Positions 39,701-53,336 of a DNA stretch of 64,000 nt are shown here, one piece after another. The DNA is taken from assembly GCF_963678975.1 (NCBI RefSeq), contig NC_089274.1, forward strand, positions 24,651,053-24,715,052, written 5' to 3'. How positions within the stretch are numbered: position 1 is the stretch's first letter; the number at the start of each line of letters is the position of its first letter. This DNA is from Dysidea avara. Lineage: Eukaryota; Porifera; Demospongiae; Dictyoceratida; Dysideidae. The translations under genes and the position numbers were made by a program. The notes under the pieces were generated by a model that saw nothing but the letters and a program-made list of their open reading frames with translations, was not told where the DNA came from and did no database searches.

Positions 39701-42363
39701 CACACTATTAATCCCGAATACAACAGCCATCCATCCTATTACATATACTAATACAACATGTGAACATCTGTTCTACTGTATACCAAACACAAAATGATAA
39801 GTGCAGATACTCAGAGTAATACATTATCATCATTACAGCTACAAAGGTAGCCCATTATCATCTACCAAACAAAGTTTCAAAAGACAAGCCACATGATATG
39901 ATGGCCTCTTTGTAACTGATTAGGAGCCATACTGACCATGTAGTTAATACACAAATCAATGTGATTTATTATTGTGCAGTTTCGTCAACATTCAAACAAA
40001 AGTACAATACACTGGATAATGTAGTGGTCATGAACTCCACCAGACAAAAAAAATGATAGCATAAAGCTTTTGGAAACTTTTGCTTTTGTGCAGAACATTT
40101 GAACACACATGCTAATAAATCTTGAAACACTAGAATACATTTGTGTGCAAGCAAAGCACACATGCGTATCATGAAAGTTGGACAGTGCACTGCATTATTG
40201 GAAAGAAGTACAGGCATTTTTAAAAGGAAAAGTTCCTGGAATTTTATCTCCATATATATATAACAAACAAAACTTGCAGACAATGCCTAATAGAAAATGC
40301 CCTTTTGACTACCATAACTTGGCCACATATCACAATCATGTTCTCATGTGTAAGACTGTGTTACCAAACATGAGACCCAGTGTTGACATGGGGACTGTGA
40401 TCAGAACACATTGTGTGTTGTGATTTTGGGGGGACACATATCTCGTAGATGTACAATTAGCACAAGAATTGATTTCCAACATTTGACATTTCTTGGGATT
40501 CCGAAATGGATTATAATACATGACCAACCTCTACATACTGTAAGAGAACTTTAAAAAAAATACACTTTAAGAAGCTATAAAAAGCTCACATAACAATTCA
40601 AAGTAAAACTTTTAGTGCCAAAATGACTGGCTCCATATTATTACTTTTACCTCACATGGACGGGAACCTCTAGATTATAGGGAAGTGGATTGACTTACAA
40701 TAATTTACTTGATATTAGACATTACCTGTGCCTATTGGCATACTGCAGAATGTATGATGCACAACTAACCTTAAATTTGTCCTCTTTTGTGTCTGTCTCA
40801 TTTCCTTTTGCTGACAGCACAAGACGTTAATTTGTGTAGTTTCTTGTGACTTCCCTGTAGCTAACTATCATGTTTATAACTGTATTTTCTGTATTGCTTG
40901 CAGAGACACTTCTCATACTATTCTTCGTTTGGAACATTGTGTAACGGACTGGAAACAAGATGTAATGGCCACTTCACTTATCAGCAATAGATAGTTAGGG
41001 TATGTGTTCAGATGCAAATTAAAAGAAATTTATAGTGTGTAGGGCAACTTTGAGTGGTAAGTGCAGGTTCACCAGCCAAAATTATAGTACAAGAAAGTAA
41101 ACAAACAAATTTAACGTAGATATTATACTATATAGTGAACCAAAGGAGGTCACCTACACCTACAGATCTACACGTGGACATTTAATTTGGTCTATAGCCA
41201 AGACTAATTAAATGTCCATTAATATATCTGCAGGTGTAGATGACCTCCACTATTTCTGTGATCCCTAATTGAACTTTTCCCTAATGGAACTTAAAATTCC
41301 TATTTTTTTCCTTGTATTTTGTAATGAGATAGTTTCTGTTGTCCATAAACGGCTTTTCTATTTAGAAAGTAATTTGACCCAAAATGAATTTTGGTAATGG
41401 AGAACCTGTTTCTAAAGACAAAAAGTGTTCTAATATTTCATGGATGGTAAGGACGATTACTTCAAGTATTCTATAACTCAGCACTTACCACAATCACATT
41501 GCTTCGTGGACCAACAAGAATGTCAGCTTGTACATTAGGTGGGATAATCTGACGTTGTGCACGTAATGCTGCTTGTCGTGCCCTGCTATCATCTTCCTCA
41601 GGGAAGTATGCGGGAGGAGGCTCCTCGGGCTTATCAGGTGGAGCGTAAGGGGGTGGAGCTTCTTCTATAAATGCACAAATTTAATGACAAATATCACATG
41701 TACACTGAAGTAAGTGGTGCAAAAGGTGGTACTATTTACAACCAGGACTTAACCTTATCTGTGTAATCATCACATTGTATATGGCTTTATTGGTTACAAC
41801 TATAAAGGGTAATCACTACTTTAGATCAGTTTGTAAGATGATGACACTGCTTACAAAATACACTACACCAAATGGTGAAGACATACAGTGTTTTAGGGAC
41901 TTGTACAGTTGACTACATCATGCCCACTGTAAGGTTGCAGGACAGTGCCCATCAGTTTTTGGTGAACTCAGTTTTGTTTGGGTGACACACCAGAACTAAC
42001 AATAAATAAAGTGAGCCCATAAGCAAGGAATTTAGAACTCAAAGGCTTCCTCTCCAGTGATATAATCATATTAATGGCAGTTCACATTTGCTCACTGATT
42101 CAAAACCGACAAGCATACGTGGTAAAACGACCACGTAGACTACCCATGTCAAAACTAAATATCTACTTCTTTATTAAAAGTAAGACAAGTCAAAAACTAA
42201 ATATCTACCTCTTTAGTAAAATAAGACAAGTCACGTTATCATGTGAACTTTTGACATAAGAAGATTTGGGTGATGGGCAACACAAATATCGGATTAAAGT
42301 ATTGACCTATTATACAGTAATACGGTTCATACCTGGTATTAAATTTTCTGTTTCTTGACTCAT
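36755..42363 (-). CDS. CD225/dispanin-family membrane protein, 4 exons
   Basis: Exons in gene order: 42363-42333, 41664-41489, 37106-36975, 36904-36755; phases agree and give 162 residues. The N-terminal ~70 residues are proline-rich (APPPYAPPDKPEEPPPAYF), containing PPxY-like motifs that could bind WW domains. The C-terminal half is a CD225 domain. It has a first hydrophobic re-entrant or TM segment (VIATIFFFPVGVFAIAYAMK, preceded by PPDYTCM), then a loop with AREAVGNGEIVQAWKHAR, then a second TM segment (FIFWTLLITAVIVTIVV) near the C-terminus. This is the layout of IFITM, PRRT and TMEM dispanins. The exact subfamily cannot be set from sequence alone. It is convergent with GALK (about 300 bp apart) and divergent from the MAP2K gene (180 bp). 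Intron 2 is over 4 kb and holds a mobile element. By family analogy it acts in plasma or endosomal membranes; an antiviral role is not implied. Confidence 0.85.
38045..38218 (+). pseudogene. HIRAN-like fragment
   Basis: The open stretch contains SRIWTPLLGETLEV and then DNDHDKYAMAI. This is the pattern 'W.P..GE.L......N.HD.YA.AV' found in HIRAN-type domains of transposon-linked invertebrate proteins. A TGA stop follows at 38216-38218, so only a fragment is left. It precedes the nuclease-like ORF in the same element. Assignment is from motif memory and moderate at best. Confidence 0.4.
38237..38977 (+). CDS. transposon-derived protein with PD-(D/E)XK-like core (C-terminal part)
   Basis: Open from 38237 to the stop at 38977 (about 246 codons), with no good ATG. 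It is probably the 3' part of a longer ORF. A zinc-knuckle-like start (CVCGKQFSVEHASSCPCGG) is followed by HNELRDITAGLLTELC. Then come DGARLDVVANGFW and YFDVKVFNPFAP, which resemble a PD-(D/E)XK nuclease core: an acidic residue in one strand, then D-x-K in the next. The remainder (KKRKYEERIREVEHGSFSPL, GGMGPLATVVYKRIATLLAE) matches, from memory, a recurrent C-terminal region of mobile-element proteins in cnidarians and sponges, often with a reverse transcriptase upstream. No RT is present here. Function uncertain. Confidence 0.6.
   Translation, partial: LAADTSLEPLSVHIISGWRPPLLPSSCVCGKQFSVEHASSCPCGGLPTISHNELRDITAGLLTELCHGVEVEPSLQPLSGESFWLRSANTEDGARLDVVANGFWERGQNAYFDVKVFNPFAPTHCSISLSQCYRRAELEKKRKYEERIREVEHGSFSPLIFSCTGGMGPLATVVYKRIATLLAEKHGQSYSKTLYWLRCRLGFSLLRSAVQCLRGSRSSYHRCGSGETAVIDLAYAEGRLDSASPD
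39588..39740. mobile_element. 153 bp palindromic MITE
   Basis: The arms are near-complementary over about 65 bp each: aataggacggatggctgtgg on the left, ccatccatcctatt on the right, with tgtaaacaggaagga / tccttcctgtttaca nearer the loop. The loop is gaggcgaagccgag. It can form a single long hairpin. No coding capacity. It lies in dispanin intron 2. Confidence 0.75.
41133..41254. mobile_element. MITE family B copy
   Basis: Starts tagtgaaccaaaggaggtca and ends in the inverted gatgacctccactat. The centre contains ggacatttaattt / aattaaatgtcc. Related to 16616-16751. It is in dispanin intron 2. Confidence 0.55.
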
Positions 42364-42543
42364 ACTCGCAGCGAAATAGAACGATCACACCCGATTACAC
42401 ATCAAAGAACGCATTAAAATAAGGGAATATTCGCCTCACGTGATAAATATAATAAAATATACGGAGAGTTTACTATTCAGTTATAGTCAAGGTTATCGTT
42501 TTAGAAACACATTCTCTCAGAAAATCCAGGAGGTTTCTCCGCT
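42364..42543. promoter_or_regulatory. bidirectional promoter region, dispanin / MAP2K
   Basis: 180 bp between two divergent ATGs (42363 minus and 42544 plus), both supported by multi-exon gene models. Contains a tcacgtga E-box-like palindrome near 42438. No TATA box recognised. Confidence 0.6.
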
Positions 42544-45500
42544 ATGGCGGGTGGTAAGTATAATGTTCTAGTATTACAGACTCGTATGGGCGAGAATTTT
42601 TCGTGTTTTCCTTGGCGATCTTTCAGACGCCACAAACATAAATTGTGAACACTTTTCTGTGTCTTTGCAGCTCGTCCAAAGTTTAATTTTAACGCTAAGC
42701 CGAAAGAAGAAGAGCCCAAGAAAGAGCTGTGAGTTTTTATCACATGTACACATGCACTGCTTATCGTTTTGCTATTCGATTCTAGTGAGCACAATGACCA
42801 CCCAATCACATCCACTGGTACATTTATCATAGAGGAAAAGGTAGTTATCTGTTGATACAGTACTAGTCAAGATATTTGTATGCTTTTGTGTTACTAGAAA
42901 TTTGAAGTGAAGGCAACTGATTTACTTCAGTTAAAAGAACGTGGCAGAGGAGCATTTGGCGTTGTGTATGAAATGCAGCATCGTGACTCGGGTACTATAA
43001 TGGCTGTTAAGGTATGTACGTTTGTGTGAAGTTTCTTGTGTTTTGTTGTTCTCAATTTCTATGGCAACTCCCACCTTGCAATTTGTGTAGTACTGTGAGG
43101 GGTAGTTTTGAGGTTTTTCATTTCCTCAAAGCAAAGAGCCTGCTTTGGCAAGGGTATTTTCATGAACAAGAGATTTGACATTAAAACATTTTTATACACT
43201 GTGTTAGTCTAAATCAGGGTTACTACCTTTTTAGGCTTCATTCTTAATTCTTGATTAAGAGCATTTTAAGCTTGAAGTGGTTTCTTTTTGTACCACTTAG
43301 GACAACATTTTTCCATATTTAGAAGCTAGTATTTATAATGATAATTGTGTATCTTGAGCTCCCAAGATATTTACCATAATTGGTAGTATTCAATTTTCCC
43401 TATTTGAAGGGATTAAGTTTTGGTATAGTGAACCTTGTTTACTGGCCAAAGGAGGTTGATAACTTAAGGTTCTGTAACCAAGCATAGCGGCATGTGTTTG
43501 AAAGTTTGATCTCAGCTGTTGATGTTGACATTTTTTTGAAATTAAATTGATGATTTGTGACCAACCTACTGGCTAAGTCTTTGTATAGTGACCTTGAAAG
43601 GTGAATTTCATTGCTCAATAATCAAGCCACTTCCTTATAGTGACCATATCAAGTAGGTCCCAAATGTAGCTAAGGTTAACTTCGTGACCTCATTAATAAT
43701 AAAATCACCTCATTATTGAGACCAGGTGTCTGAGGTATAGTATATTGGTAGAATGTTACAGGATTATGAGTGAATTTTGAGATCTTCCTTTAAGATTCCT
43801 GCCCATGTTATAGATAGAGTAGGAGTGGTATCTTGTTAATCAATAATGAGTGGTGTTTAGTGTTGTTGGTTGGTGAACATAAGTGTAACCAGGAGTAGCA
43901 TATTACTTGTGAATTGCTTGTAACATCGAAGTCCTACAAATCATTCCCTGTGTAATTTGCAAACTTGCAACTTGTAGCTTAGACAAACTGTTTTGTGTAG
44001 TTTGGTAATTGTTTGACATTAATGGTGGTTGATATGGGTACAGGCATTTACGAATGGAAATTCTCTTTGCAGGGACTATATAATGCCAGTCACTGTTAGA
44101 TGTTAATAAATTATCATTAAAGCCATTAGAGACAGTTTATTTGGGGAAGTTTCTGTTTTCATCAGTCTACCATTAAAAAGCCATGGTTAATGGGCTGGGG
44201 CCATGTACTAAACAAACCAGTACATTGTGGGTTGTTCATAAAAGAAGCCACTTGTATTATTTTATTCTGCAATCCCTATTGCCTGTACTGAACATTTGTG
44301 GAATGATAAACTTGTTACCATTAGAATGCAAGTATTAGCTCCCACCTCCTTACACGTGAGTAATTGTAGGAATTGTAGTTTTGATGTCACTTTGCATAAG
44401 GACTGGGATGAACATAGACTTTTGATAACCGAATATTTTGACTGTAAACGAATGAAAACTTCAAACATACTTTACCTTTAAAATTATAACTAAAAAGTTG
44501 CAAAAAGAATGACTGAAATTGGAACTCTAGAATTTCTGGTCAAAGAAAACCATTATAACAGTCGAAAAAACAAGGTGGTAATAAGATTACTTGGTTAATT
44601 TCACTAGTTAAGTACTTACTACAAGAAAAACAAATGCTCAAGTAGTGGTTTTGGGAATGCGAATAGTAAGAACATTCTAACTATTCAACCCCATCTCTAC
44701 TATGCACTCACAGATGCTATTTTTGTGTTAATTTGAACTGTGAACTGCGTACAGCAAATAAAAAGGCTATTACGTTCCTCTGTTGATGTACAGAAACTGC
44801 CATTTGTATAGTGTGTCATTGAGTTGAATGGGCTTGTATTAATGTAGAAATACCGAGTGAAAACAACAAAACATGTTGCTATGTATACAATACAAAGAGA
44901 ATGGCCTATAATGATATACAGGTTCTTTTTAAAGAATTGAACTGTATTGCTGTACTTTGTTTATATATAAAGGTGTTTGTTTCTTTCTATCGCTTTTATA
45001 CTGAGGTGTTATATGATTAGTCCTCTAACTGTCACAACCACTATATGGCAGATTGATCTATTAGCTTACACCTGTACATGCTGAGTACAATTTTTACCTT
45101 GTTTGTGTGTTTTAAAATGCAGTGCATCTACCCTAAAGTCCTCATACCCACAGAGTCCCGGATACAGGGGCACCCTAGAATGAGACCACAGTCAAGGCCT
45201 CCATCCATAAAGCTTTTCTGAATTACCCAGTACTTTGATACAGTTGGTACCTGTCAAATAAGGTCACTGTATGATAAGGTAGCCTGTCAATACTGCCAAA
45301 GCAAAGTTGCATGATTACTTCACTTATTACAGGACGTGCCTATTTATGGTATCGTGTAAAAGAAAATTACTACAGGGACACTTCCAGAGTCATTTCAACT
45401 GTTTTCTACCACATGTAGATGGTTATAGCCAAATTATTAGCTATGAAACCCACTTGCAAATCACTACAACTAAACTGGAGCTATGGCAATTGATAGCAGG

Positions 45501-48500
45501 GAAAATGCTGCTACAGTATCAGTAGAGGCCACTGAAGAAACCCGTTAAGGCGTGAGGGAAGGATGTAAATGCTTTGTAGTTGGATATTATTCTGATTCTA
45601 AGCTTACTTTTATACACAAGTTGATAGGAAGGAAATTGACTAGACATCTACTGTCCACTGGGATTCTGAAGCACATATAGTGGCTTGTCATTTTTTGTTG
45701 AAGTGTTTTTGCACTGTGAGGGATAACGGCTCTAATGACTATCATTTACTTTAGGTACGATGCCAATCGTCCTTTACCTCTGCTATCAACTGCCATAAGT
45801 ACCATGGTATTTTGGTTGTAGTTATTCATGAGCGGTTTTCATGACAAAGTAACCGATGACTTGGCTATATCCATATGAAAAATCATATAATTGCTGGAAA
45901 TACACTGTACAGTAAGTGTAAATACATTTCTAGCGAGTGTGTCCTGTAACATGTGACATAATCATGCAAAATTTCCTTTGTTCTCTGCAGACTAATGAGG
46001 TCACTATCTAAGTAAAGACCTATTAATCAATTAAAAATCAACAAAAAAAAACCCTAACTCAAAAAACCCCTATACACCTTTACTTTCTGCAGGAACTCTT
46101 AAGCGCTGCAATTCGCTCCATTGCTTTTTGGTACAAGACAGATGTCACTAGCATTGAGATGCATAGTTGGTCTAGTGCCTACAGTTTACTATTTTGTTAG
46201 GAAACGTTTAGCAAAGATGGAGCATGCTGAACCCCTCAGAAGGTGTGGACTCGTTTATCCACATCTAATTACTTCAGCTACAATGTCAGCAATTTAGATA
46301 GGTGTACTGCTAGTGGCACAGATAGAGTGCTGAAAACATTTGTATGTGTGTTTGTGATTACAGTTTTGATTATGTAGTATATAGTACAAAGGAATTATAC
46401 CCGGTGCCTGATATAGTATGTCTTATGTATGAATGTAAGTCCCTTATGGAATGGCGCCCATATCCTGTGTTATATGTTTATATTTTATACAGAGAATTAG
46501 AGCTACTGCTGATGGCAATGAGAGGAAATACCTCATGAGAGATTTAAATATCATTGAGAAGAGCAAAGGATGTCCATATATTGTTACATTTTATGGAGTT
46601 TTGTTGAAGGATGTGAGTTGTAGTGTTTGTAGTATGTTGAATCCCTTAGTGTGAAATGTGATGATCATTCCATACTGTAATTTTATTAGGGTCAAATAGA
46701 TACTTATAAATGTATTTTAGTGGTGTTTATGTGAAGTGTTTAGTGTAGTGTGTGTATGTTTGTGTGTGTGTGTGTGTGAGGCAACATGGCCAAATGGTTA
46801 CTGCATTGGCCTGGTAATCAAAAGGTTCCAGGATTGATACCCGGTCATGCCAAAGTGGTGTTGTTTCCTTGAGCAAGAAACTTTACTCACATTGTTCCAG
46901 TCTACCCAGCTGTATATTGGGGACCTGGTGGCCTGGTGTCAACTGGGGAAGCAGCCCACCCAGCTGTAACATCAATGGGTACCTGGGGAGCAAATGCCCA
47001 ACAGCCTTTGTCTTGCTTAGCAGTGTTGGAGTCATTGTGGAACTTTGAGTTCCATGACCTCTCCATGAGGTCTAGACTGTTCTACTGTGGGTAGTCCTGT
47101 CCCAGGAGGATTTGTTTGCACCGGACTCAAGTGTCTGAGTGGTGCACAGGCATCCCAGTACTGGTTTGCTGGGTGGCAATAGCTGTGTTTCAGGTGCTGG
47201 AGGCTTTTCAGTATGTGTGTGTGTGTGTGTGGGGGGGTGTGCATGCATTTGTACATGTGTGTGGTGTATTGTGTGCAGTCTATTATATTGATATACCAAA
47301 AAGTTAGTGGGTTGTGCCTCAGTCATGTAATGTGCACCTCATCAATTCTGTTTAGTTGGTATGGCTTCTGTTTAGTTGTGGACTATTCATTAATTGTGTT
47401 AGTGTAAGGAATCCTAACCTTGTTAGCTGTGAAGACCACAAAGTCTATTTATTGTTAATATTAATACTAGACTTTTTACTATATTGTGAACTTTGCTGTT
47501 TTCTGGGAAATTCCCAGGGTATTATACATTATTGTCAGCCTGCTTTAATTTTTCTATTTTCAACATAGGGTGATTTGTGGATTTGTATGGAATTGATGGA
47601 TAATTCATTGGACAAAGTTTACAAGTTGGTCTATCATGACATGAAGAAATCCTTTCCTGAAAAGATAATAGGAAAAATGGCTGTTGCTGTAAGTGAATGA
47701 TACAATATGTTGTGTACTACATGAAACAAGGCTATTGGTATCTGTAGCAAGCTGTATGGGTCATTGGTCCAATATATAATGAAGGGAAGAGAGTAACTTA
47801 ATTAGAATTATTTAACCACCATTTAAAGTTATCTGACTGTAATTCGTCAATATTTTCCCTGTTAAAACTGTAGTGCGCTGGTGCACGTTACGTACTTTTG
47901 TTTGGATTTTCATAACGCTGAGCTTCTTTGTTGCTTGCAAATGTATTAGTAATTTCTGTTGAAATGGTCATTTTTCTATTTGATGCATCTGCATTTTGTA
48001 CCATTCTGGTTTGTAAATACTTTACGTTGCGAGTTACAAATTGATATCTGGAGGTTTTACTGAGTAAGCTGGTGGTCAAGTTATCCGTCAGATTTGTTGC
48101 TGGTTGTTGTTCACTATCAGAGCTCTACACTGTGAACATTTGATAGCTTGTGCAGGATGCTCTATTTCTGCAGGAATAGTTCTCAGCTTGATGCAGTGAA
48201 GTGAGTAAAGAACCGTGCTGTTTTGTACCATGTGCATGAAACTGCATGACTTGTGTGTTGTGTCTATAAACTATGTAACACACTTTGTGATTGTGCAGTT
48301 GTGTGGACGGTTAAATTGTTTTAAATTGTATGGATTCTTTTAGTGGAAATATCATTTGATAATACTGTATTGTAGCCTTTGCTCTCTTTACTACCACCCC
48401 ATACTACACCACTACCCCATACTACACCACTACCCCATACTACACCACTACCCCATACTACACCACTACCCCATACTACACCACTACCCCATACTACACC

Positions 48501-48644
48501 ACTACCCCATACTACACCACTACCCCATACTACACCACTACCCCATACTACACCACTACCCCATACTACACTTATTACATGCCAGAGCTGACCAAAATTG
48601 GGCACATATCATCAAGAGTAACTTTATTATTTACTCTTGATATC

Positions 48645-48692
<48 letters not shown>

Positions 48693-51600
48693 CGTGCGTA
48701 TGTGTGTGTGTGTGTAGAAGCAATGTTGCGATCCATATCATTAATAGAGAAAGAACTTTTGGGATGCCTAGAGGGGGTATAAATTCTTGTGTTGCTGCCT
48801 CAATAAGATTGTGAATAGTTTCATTCATTTTTATACTGTAGTGGACATGAGTGTTTGCTGTCTGTCAAAACACTGGTATACTGCCCATTCGGAAGTGTTG
48901 AGAGGGCTCAAGCAAGATGAAATTTATAACTCAGATCCGTATCCAACAGCATGAAACTGTGCAGCCACATCCAGAGCTCCATCAAGGCCTCAGATGACTC
49001 ATCTAGGATGGGGAAAAGCAGCCAGTAAAAGGAGACCACTTTACTCTGGTTGATTTTAGTTTTGTGTCCGGTGAAAAATTAAACCTGCTGTCATACATAT
49101 ATAGAGCATTGGAAGTATGCATTATTGTTCCTTCTTTAATGGATTTACCTGTTTATGGGAAAATGGTTGGGCAAGACTCTGAAACATTTCATTTTTAGAT
49201 TAAAAGTGTGTGAACATGTCAAAGCCTTTTGCAGAAATCATTACATTTGTATCAACAAAAGGTTTGCAGTTACAGAAATAGAAATTGCAAAATACACTCC
49301 AAAAATGACTCGTATACATGTAGTGTGTCTAAAACAAGTGATTTTGTAGAATTGTTGTATTTTGACATCTTCATCTTATATTCTTTAGAGAAATGACCCA
49401 ACCAGTATTCACCTTAGTGCAGATAATAACGGACAGGTCATGAGATATATCTGAAAGTGGGAGTGGTTTTATGACAGGCGGTGTGAGGTTGTTAGGAAAT
49501 AGAGAAATGATAGACGTTTTATACTCATAGGTGCTTGAAGGGCAGGCGTTTTGGTCAGGGTTAGCCGCTTTGGCATGCAGAATTTTTTTGTTTCTGTGTT
49601 TGTATTTTACTACACTCAAGAGTACTTTTCAAATTATTTTGACATGTGCTTATAGTCTGAGTCTCTCTCATACAGTTATAGTAGCAAATGTAGATTGTAT
49701 GTTGTATGCATTGTATACACACGCACATACTTAATTTCTATAACAGGGAGGTACCATACATCAGGAGCTAATAAGCTCCTGCATACATTCTTATGTGTGC
49801 AACGGTGGTTAATATCAAGTCGAGTATATCTCTGCTAAGCCTTTCACAGGGGAAATATTGATGATTATTGCAAGTTAGATAGATATAACTGGGTGCACCA
49901 AAATTTTTCAGTAAATTTCTTTTTTTCTTTTTTTTTTAGAATAGCAACCTTATCAGCTAACTTACAGTTGGTGAATTCATGTGTTTTACAGATTCTTAAG
50001 GCACTTCATTTTCTGGTGGAAGTACTACATGTAATGCATCGAGGTAAGTGACTAGATTGTGAGCATCATCACTTATTCTTTTTTTCTGTTTATCAGATGT
50101 GAAACCATCCAATGTTCTAATCAGTAATGAGGGACAGATTAAGATGTGTGACTTTGGCATAGCAGGAGTCACTACTGATTCTAATAAATGCTATACAAGA
50201 GGCATAGGATGTAAGGTGTATATGCCGGTAAGTGGAATAGTTTGTCATTAGGTATATAGTACTGTATAGCAGGTTTTTATTACGAGGGCTTCAATCTCGC
50301 ATTTAGGTACTTTGAATAATAAAATTCATGACTTTCTATGAGGTAGGTACTAGGTACTACCGTATCATTTGATAAACAAGCACTTTATTATGAATATTTC
50401 AACACAAGAGTTATACAGGCACTAAAAGCTTTGTGACAAACAAAACTCTTAGGGATCGCCCCAAAATTCTTGCTCGCCACTCAAAATTCTGCCTTTAAAA
50501 ATCATCTTAGTGACATCTTACATGACAAAAATCACCTTTATGGAATAGTACTAGTCTATAAAATATATATACTACAGCATTAAATATAGCAAAACACTTA
50601 CAGGTGGCCGGATATTGAATTTTCTAAAAAAATTGCCGAAATTTGAATTTTAGTGTCACTGCCTGACCACAGTCGCAAGGCTAGAAGCCAAATGAAGCAG
50701 TGCATGGCCACTATTTTATGCCACAATAACAATCTCACCAGTGGGATGTGCGATCCAACGAGTGTAAGCCCTCTGCACCTTGTCTTTTCTTTCACCTTCA
50801 ATCAGGCTGCTTGTCCTCTTCATCCAACGAAACCATATAGAGGTGTTAATTTTCCATATCAACACTTTCTTTCAGCAGCATATTTAGATACCACAGAATT
50901 ATTTTAGAGCTGGATTTCAGAAGTGCTTCAGTCCTGGCGTTACTATAAGAGGTTATACTAGCTAGATATCTATAACTTCATGATTGTGATCCCAAGTTTG
51001 CGACCACACCCATCAAATAAAGATCTAGGTGGTAGAGTATGGAGACCACACCTCTTAACTATTCACTTAACAGTAAACAAGATTACCTCACCCCTTATTG
51101 GTCTAGCTAGCTGCACACCCCTTAGCTGACTCGTAATATAACAGTCACTCTAATACAACAGTTATGTATGATATTCTAATAGAACGTGCAGCCACAAGTT
51201 ACGTTGTAGCTAGCTGTCCTACAAAAAAAACTAAACAAACTAAAAATTACTAATTTTAGGGATCTATGCAATAAAAAGTAGTGAAATGAATAATGGTATT
51301 GCAGCATAGTTTGGTGGGAAGTCCCTACTTTGGCACATTAGTTATAACAATTATTTTGTTCAATGCCAAAATAGGGACTTCCTATGCTGTAATACCATCA
51401 TTCATCTCTTGTTTCACTACTTTTTATTGCATAGATGCCTACTTCATTTTTAAATCAACAATTTAAGAAAAAATACTAGTGTACATAACAGCTTGCTCAA
51501 TATTTATAACAGGCACCTGCATAAATTCTTCGTGGATACAAGGAAACATGTCTATTCAGACTAAATTTTATTGTTTTTCATCTTGTATGTGAACTCTTGT

Positions 51601-53255
51601 TAAGTGATAAACTCATGCAAGGAATTTAATGTTGTGAGTTTGTCATCTCACGTGCAGCATGATTTAATTTTTGCACATAACTTTGTCTGCAATAAAAACC
51701 TGTGTTTAACAATTATTAAAGTAAAGATCCATGTGCTAAGAAGTAGCGAAGCAAGAATGGTATTACAACATAGATACTGTATGCTGGAAAATCCCTACAA
51801 TGACAAAGTAGGGATTTTTCCACATAGTTATGTTGTAATACCTTTGCATCTCTTGCTTTAAACTAAATTCCTATTTCATTTTAAATCAGTAATTCACTTG
51901 TTTTGTTTACTATGTTACATACGTGTTTACTATGTTACATACGTATCAACGTTGAAACCGGGTCACTACTGCTGACCCGGATGACCCACTGACCCGGATA
52001 GCAATCTGGGTCAGACCCGGATTTGACCCGGATGTGACCCGGATTGACCTGGATTAATTAAATAGTCTCGAGCGAGCGAACGAGTCAACATTTTGAGCGT
52101 TCGATTCGTGTTGAGTAAATATTGCAACTTCAGCCTAGCTGTAGGTTGAAGACCAAAAAAAAAAAAAAGGTCTTCACCTACTGACAATAGCTACCCTCGC
52201 ATATGTTGGTAATGTGATAAGTGGGCGTGGCTCACGAAAGAGCTACGCGATAGCGTTTATAAGTTTCCACGTCGTCAAACGAACAATTTCGTTTCTCACG
52301 TGATTCAATCCGGGTCAGACCCGGATAAATTGTAAACCGGGTCAGACCCGGATAAATTGTAAACCGGGTCAGACCCGGATAAATTGTAAACCGGGTCAGA
52401 CCCGGATGACCCGGAGAAAATGTGACCCGGATGACCCGACCCGGTTTCAACGCTGATACGTATGTGACTGTTCTATTCAAATACCATACATTTCTAGGTG
52501 ACTGCTTTATTAGACTATGTAACAAGTGAATAGGCTCGTGTATTAAAGGGTGCGATCACCATGCTTTCTTTTCTGTTTGATAGATGAGAACCTATCCATC
52601 CACTCCCTTTTAAAGTAGTGTAAGCGTAAATTTCACAGTGTCAATGTACGTGCTCTTAAGGAAGGTATGAAAAATTAAAGTCTCAATATGGCATTCTCAC
52701 ATGAAGAAGGTGATGATAAGATAAAAGTGGCAGTGTACAAAGCACCACATAGATGTTCATTGGAACCCAAAAGGGCATATACCATGCATGACTCAGTATC
52801 TAAAATGAAGGTTGTGTAATGCATTGTTGTGTCTAGACTTTTGATGTGCACAGGCAGACCAAAAATCACAAATTGATACTTCTGTGAATAACATTTCTAA
52901 TGCTGGATTTAATATATTGATTCACCAAGACTCTTCTGTGAAAGATTTTTTTTGTCACGTTAGACTACTTTTAATGACGACAATTTTGGGGACACTATTT
53001 TGCTTTGGGATTCTTCTTACTTAATGTAGGTGATTGGCAATTTCATATGCACTCATAGATAATTTAGAAGTCAATTCAAAGTGTTTGTCTTTGATTTTTT
53101 AAAACAAATGTCACTTTTATGACGTGGTTTTTAAATCATATACAGCCTGAGAGAGTATTGCCACCACCGAATCAGAAAAAGGGATATGATAGCAGATCAG
53201 ATGTGTGGAGTTTTGGTTGTACTTTGGTAAGCAGCTATAACCTACCTTTCACACC

Positions 53256-53336
<81 letters not shown>

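Noticed and set aside
46780..46852. A functional tRNA gene
   Set aside because: Acceptor and T stems have mismatches and a SINE body follows directly; better explained as a SINE head.
48321..48640. Open frames across the 18 bp minisatellite on both strands
   Set aside because: Repeat unit length is a multiple of three, so frames stay open by chance; the stretch is intronic in the MAP2K gene.
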